From NCBI GenBank assembly GCA_020060485.1, contig JAGVAB010000008.1, positions 1 to 7,650 on the forward strand: a stretch of DNA of 7,650 bases, given 5' to 3'. The notes under the pieces were generated by a model. It ran no database searches and had not been told where the DNA came from. It saw nothing but the letters and a program-made list of their open reading frames with translations. Of the stretch, positions 5,475 through 7,650 are shown piece by piece (the stretch's first letter is position 1; the number at the start of each line of letters is the position of its first letter). Both the position numbers and the translations under genes were made by a program. This stretch comes from Anaerolineales bacterium. Its GTDB lineage: Bacteria; Chloroflexota; Anaerolineae; Anaerolineales; Anaerolineaceae.

Positions 5475-5945
5475 ATGAAAAAAAGAAAGAATCAGAAATC
5501 CCCTGTTTCGCTCTTCCTCGCACTTGGCGGCGGACTCTTGTTGATTGCCGCCGCAATCCTATTGGCGAATCAAAATGCTCCTGCTGTCCCGACGCCTGTT
5601 ACATCCCATGAAGAGGAGACATACCCCGATATTTCACGTGTAAGCCTGAACGATGCCAATTCTGCTTTGGAGGAAGGTGCCGCTGTTATAGTGGATGTAC
5701 GTTCTATAGAAGCTTATCAAGCTGCTCATGTTGCCGGTGCGATCAACATTCCGCTTGCCGAACTTGAAGCGCGCCTGGCGGAATTGGATAAGGCGCAATG
5801 GATCATTACCTACTGTACCTGACCGAGTGAAGAATCGAGCGCCCGTGCGGCGTCCATTTTGCTTGAAAACGGATTCAGTAAGGTCACCCCAATGCTCGGC
5901 GGTTTTGAAGCCTGGATGAATGCCGGTTATCCCGTTGAGCCATGA
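5475..5945 (+). CDS. Membrane-anchored rhodanese with in-frame TGA, probable selenocysteine (Sec116)
   Basis: Read through a single TGA at 5820-5822, this frame encodes 156 residues. The start ATG at 5475 has GGAG (5466-5469). A basic head and one hydrophobic helix (about residues 13-31) anchor it outside. The rhodanese domain follows: DISRVSLNDANSALEEG, then VDVRSIEAYQAAHVAGAINIPL, then the active-site strand ITYCT, the TGA, and PSEESSARAASILLENGF, with MLGGFEAWMNAGYP closing the fold at TGA 5943-5945. Rhodaneses of this subfamily normally read YCxCPxExSSARA, so TGA replaces the second Cys exactly (Cys114, position 116). Counted back from the conserved helix S-A-R-A-A, position 116 is where the catalytic residue of ordinary C(X)5 rhodanese loops lies. 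Sequence after the TGA is intact to the end of the domain. The alternatives are a recent nonsense mutation or a base error. The family transfers sulfane sulfur or acts as persulfide carrier; Sec would make a stronger nucleophile. Confidence 0.8.
5820..5822 (+). other. Candidate selenocysteine UGA codon
   Basis: This TGA sits in frame at codon 116 of the rhodanese, in the motif Y-C-T-[TGA]-P-S-E-E-S-S. A stop here would remove the catalytic-loop remainder and the last helix and strand, leaving a non-folding fragment. One base change from TGT or TGC would give it, so mutation must be excluded. The downstream frame shows normal family conservation, with no further stop until the expected end. 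Confidence 0.7.
5837..5855 (+). promoter_or_regulatory. Candidate bacterial SECIS hairpin
   Basis: Directly after the TGA, CGCC (5840-5843) pairs with GGCG (5849-5852) around the five-base loop CGTGC. A G-T pair (5839/5853), an A-C mismatch and a G-C pair (5837/5855) extend the stem. The loop starts 21 bases after the TGA and has G as its second base. This agrees with the loose bacterial SECIS rules: apical loop 16-37 bases downstream, short stem, G among the first two loop bases. The stem is short and lies in GC-rich coding sequence, so chance cannot be excluded. Confidence 0.5.
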
Positions 5946-5971
5946 ATTAAAGAAACAGTATTGGAGCTACA

Positions 5972-6397
5972 ATGTTTGCAAAATTAAATGTATGCCTGAT
6001 GCTAATTGGTATCGGCTTGTTTTCGCTTATCGCCTGCCAGTCACAGGAACAGATTGGCATCCAGGCTGAAATGAATGGCGTTCCTTATCGGGTGGTTTCT
6101 GTCCAGGAATTACAGACCATGCTCGAAAACAAGGATTTCACAATGATCAATGTTCACACGCCGTGGGAGGGCGACATTCCTCAAACGGATTTGCGCCTGT
6201 CGTATGATCAGATCGAGCAGAACCTGAACCAACTTCCGGCGGAAAAGGACGCGAAGATCGTTGTCTACTGCCTGACTTCTGGCATGGCGAAGAAAGCCGT
6301 TGCTACGTTGTTGAGTCAAGGCTACACAAACATCTGGATGTTGGAAGGCGGGACAACTGCCTGGCTGGAGGCGGGATTGACGATTGATAAGGAATGA
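5972..6397 (+). CDS. Rhodanese-like domain lipoprotein
   Basis: This protein has 141 residues. The start ATG at 5972 is preceded by GGAG (5963-5966), 26 bases after the end of the Sec-type rhodanese. The N-terminus ends in lipobox LIAC, making Cys22 the lipid-modified first residue. The domain is a variant rhodanese: YRVVSVQELQTMLENKDFTMINVHTPWEGDIPQTD takes the place of the usual DVR...GHIPGA segment, followed by IVVYCLTSGMAKKAVATLL with the presumed catalytic Cys100 and MLEGGTTAWLEAGL. The 'NVHTPWEGDIPxTD' form is known to me from other extracytoplasmic rhodanese lipoproteins, where it replaces the canonical one. The active loop CLTSGMA is one residue longer than the common CRSGNR. It probably carries persulfide or sulfane sulfur on the outer face. 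It sits directly after a second rhodanese with a membrane helix, so the two may work in series; their exact partners are unknown. Confidence 0.88.
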   Translation: MFAKLNVCLMLIGIGLFSLIACQSQEQIGIQAEMNGVPYRVVSVQELQTMLENKDFTMINVHTPWEGDIPQTDLRLSYDQIEQNLNQLPAEKDAKIVVYCLTSGMAKKAVATLLSQGYTNIWMLEGGTTAWLEAGLTIDKE

Positions 6398-6431
6398 GAG
6401 CAAACAAATGACAATCCCGGTGTGGAGAAGA

Positions 6432-6770
6432 ATGAAACGGAATTTATCACGCCGTGATTTTCTAAAATTTGCAGGTATGGGGCTGGGCGCAATTGCGCTC
6501 AGCCCTATCAATCTTGAGTCGGTCTACACACCTAAGCCTCTGCCGCAATTCCCGAACAATGAGATGCTTGGGCGCCTTCTTGGCACAACGCGGGTCACGA
6601 ATCGCCCAAGCAACGATCCCTTTCAGGCTTCCGCCTTGGGGACGTTATACGATGACAAGCTTGTCGAATGGGGGCGCGAGGTGGTGGGGAATGCTGTTGG
6701 TCTGACCAACCAAAGATTTTTCGCTGGACAACCCCACATGTTTCCCTCGCCCAAAGCGAACAGCGTATGA
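6432..6770 (+). pseudogene. Tat-signal protein, probable N-terminal remnant of an L,D-transpeptidase-like protein
   Basis: This open frame of 112 residues runs from the ATG at 6432, chosen because GGAG (6424-6427) precedes it and the Tat motif then lies near the start. An alternative ATG at 6408 adds eight residues. The head NLSRRDFLKFAGMGLGAIALSP is a clear twin-arginine signal. The short mature part (LGRLLGTTRVTNRPSNDPFQASALGTLYDDKLVEWGREVVG...LTNQRF) resembles the SH3-like N-terminal segment of Chloroflexota Tat-exported L,D-transpeptidases, but the catalytic YkuD domain (HxnSHGC) is absent. After NQR the sequence drifts and stops at 6770, with no continuation in any frame before the next gene. 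A truncated remnant is likeliest; a short functional domain protein cannot be excluded. A 26-bp palindrome lies in its signal-coding part. Confidence 0.5.
6480..6505. repeat. 26-bp near-perfect palindrome inside the Tat-signal coding region
   Basis: Left arm GGGCTGGGCGCAA (6480-6492) and right arm TTGCGCTCAGCCC (6493-6505) are reverse complements apart from one position that still pairs as G-T in RNA. The inner 12 bases GCGCAATTGCGC are an exact palindrome. Allowing another G-T it extends to about 6477-6508. It encodes the hydrophobic Tat-signal stretch GLGAIALSP. Confidence 0.75.
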
Positions 6771-6879
6771 CCTAACCCGACTTGTCCGTAACCAAAATAG
6801 AAGTTTGAAACGAAATATGTTAATCCAATGCCGTCAGAACGACACAAATCAGCAAATGAATTAACAGAATGGATTTTTG
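6771..6879. other. Intergenic gap with no clear element
   Basis: This 109-base gap lies between the Tat-signal remnant and the CcdA-like gene. No terminator hairpin with T-run, no convincing -35/-10 pair and no further conserved coding continuation of either neighbour was seen. The first helix of an ordinary CcdA (with its SPC motif) is not present here in any of the three + frames. The next ATG (6880) lacks a clear Shine-Dalgarno. Confidence 0.5.
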
Positions 6880-7650
6880 ATGACAAAAGTATCAAGCTCT
6901 ACACCTTCAGCGCCTCAGCCTGTTTTCAATGAACGCTTGCGGGTATTTCTCCATGCGCTCCTTTTTGTGCTTGGATTCTCGCTGGTCTTTGTGATCGGCT
7001 GGGGCGGATCGGTGACAGCGTTGGGGCAGTTATTTGGCGTCTATAAGCGGGTCATCGCGCAGATCGGCGGTGTGATTGTGATCATGTTTGGTTTGGCAAC
7101 CCTGGAAGTGATTCGTATTCCGTGGTTTTATGCCGATACCCGTGCCCAATACTCCGGTCAACGCGGAACGTATAGCGGGTCGGCACTTATGGGCATTTTC
7201 TTTGCCGCAGGTTGGAGCCCATGCATTGGCGCTACTCTGGGAGCAATCCTGACAATGGGACTGAACCAGCAAAGGGTGGGGGAAGCCATGTGGCTGTCAT
7301 CTGGATATTCGCTCGGCTTGGGCATTCCATTCCTGGTGATGGCAATTGGACTGGAACGCGCTACCGGCTGGCTCAAACGCATGCGACCCTATCAACAATA
7401 TTTCAAAATCGCCAGCGGCATCTTCATCATAGCGATTGGGATCTTGTTGTTGACAAACACCATGAGCCTGATCGCGATCTGGGCGTTCAAGAATGGATAC
7501 TACATTGATTCCTTTTCCCGTTATGCTGCCGCACCTACTTATCTTACAGCAATTGTCGCTGGGTTGCTTTCCTTCATTTCTCCCTGTGTTCTTCCGCTTG
7601 TACCTGCCTACCTCGGCTATCTGAGTGGACATACAATTCAGAAATCCTAA
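6880..7650 (+). CDS. ccdA: CcdA/DsbD-type thiol-disulfide electron transporter, apparently circularly permuted
   Basis: This protein has 256 residues. The ATG at 6880 follows a TTG in frame (6877) and is the simpler start, although a Shine-Dalgarno is weak. Hydrophobic helices occur at about residues 23-46, 60-80, 101-128, 135-157, 172-200 and 221-247. The CcdA helix HALLFVLGFSLVFV, normally the second, comes first; the helix FFAAGWSPCIGATLGAILTMG with Cys115 (normally TM4) is third. The end of the protein is GLLSFISPCVLPLVPAYLGYLSG with Cys236 (normally TM1), then a short tail and TAA. Both membrane Cys needed for electron transfer are present, only in reverse order, so function may be kept. 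CcdA moves electrons from cytoplasmic thioredoxin to periplasmic thiol proteins for cytochrome c maturation or Sco/rhodanese reduction. Alternatives are a hybrid of two broken ccdA copies or an assembly join. Confidence 0.85.
   Translation: MTKVSSSTPSAPQPVFNERLRVFLHALLFVLGFSLVFVIGWGGSVTALGQLFGVYKRVIAQIGGVIVIMFGLATLEVIRIPWFYADTRAQYSGQRGTYSGSALMGIFFAAGWSPCIGATLGAILTMGLNQQRVGEAMWLSSGYSLGLGIPFLVMAIGLERATGWLKRMRPYQQYFKIASGIFIIAIGILLLTNTMSLIAIWAFKNGYYIDSFSRYAAAPTYLTAIVAGLLSFISPCVLPLVPAYLGYLSGHTIQKS

Noticed and set aside
5414..5611. 65-codon plus-strand open frame overlapping the leader and start of the Sec-type rhodanese
   Set aside because: It is in another frame than the rhodanese, which has a good Shine-Dalgarno and recognisable domain; no independent support.
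5728..5919. Plus-strand frame that bypasses the TGA, considered as evidence for a frameshift in the rhodanese
   Set aside because: The family sequence continues in the original frame on both sides of the TGA, so no frame change is needed; the alternative frame gives an Arg/Pro-rich non-family sequence.
6768..6770. Second Sec-type TGA at the end of the Tat-signal gene
   Set aside because: Read-through would add only six residues before TAA, with no Cys-motif context or family continuation.
1..7650. CRISPR array, tRNA, insertion sequence or attachment site
   Set aside because: No regularly spaced direct repeats, no cloverleaf-like segments, no transposase fragments or terminal repeats were seen on either strand.

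Overview
The window is a 7.65 kb, gene-dense stretch in which every supportable gene reads left to right on the + strand. No RNA gene, CRISPR array, insertion sequence or intrinsic terminator was found. Protein style (a DUF3105 plus DUF305 pair, Sco plus PCuAC, Tat-anchored and lipoprotein small domains, about 50% GC) suggests an environmental Chloroflexota bacterium, perhaps Anaerolineae. That assignment is an impression from family resemblance and was not tested.

Left part (1-2269): the C-terminal end of a P1B-type metal-transporting ATPase, whose last membrane helix carries HEGST as in the P1B-4 group. It is translationally coupled (ATGA overlap) to a small SRPBCC-like protein, which overlaps a CzcO-like FAD/NAD(P) oxidoreductase. 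Middle part (2336-5008): an envelope copper-handling set made of a DUF3105 membrane-anchored protein, a DUF305 protein, a 4-helix small membrane protein, a Sco/SenC copper chaperone and a PCuAC lipoprotein. These proteins are the type that deliver copper to the CuA/CuB centres of cytochrome oxidase or buffer periplasmic copper.

Right part (5081-7650): a small secreted Cys-rich protein behind a striking inverted repeat that brackets a TATAAT box; a membrane-anchored rhodanese whose reading frame is interrupted by one TGA exactly where its subfamily has a conserved Cys; a lipoprotein rhodanese; a Tat-signal protein that looks like the N-terminal remnant of an L,D-transpeptidase; and a CcdA-type thiol-electron transporter whose helices appear circularly permuted.

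The two most notable observations are the rhodanese and the CcdA. The rhodanese is best explained as a selenocysteine-containing sulfurtransferase: TGA at 5820-5822, intact coding sequence after it, and a SECIS-compatible hairpin at the right distance. In the CcdA-like gene, the SPCVLPLVPAY helix, normally first in the family, lies at the C-terminus. Taken together the region reads as an extracytoplasmic copper plus thiol/selenol redox module: CcdA would export reducing power, the rhodaneses would handle sulfane sulfur or persulfide, and Sco/PCuAC/DUF305 would handle copper. The functional link between these parts is inference from gene order.
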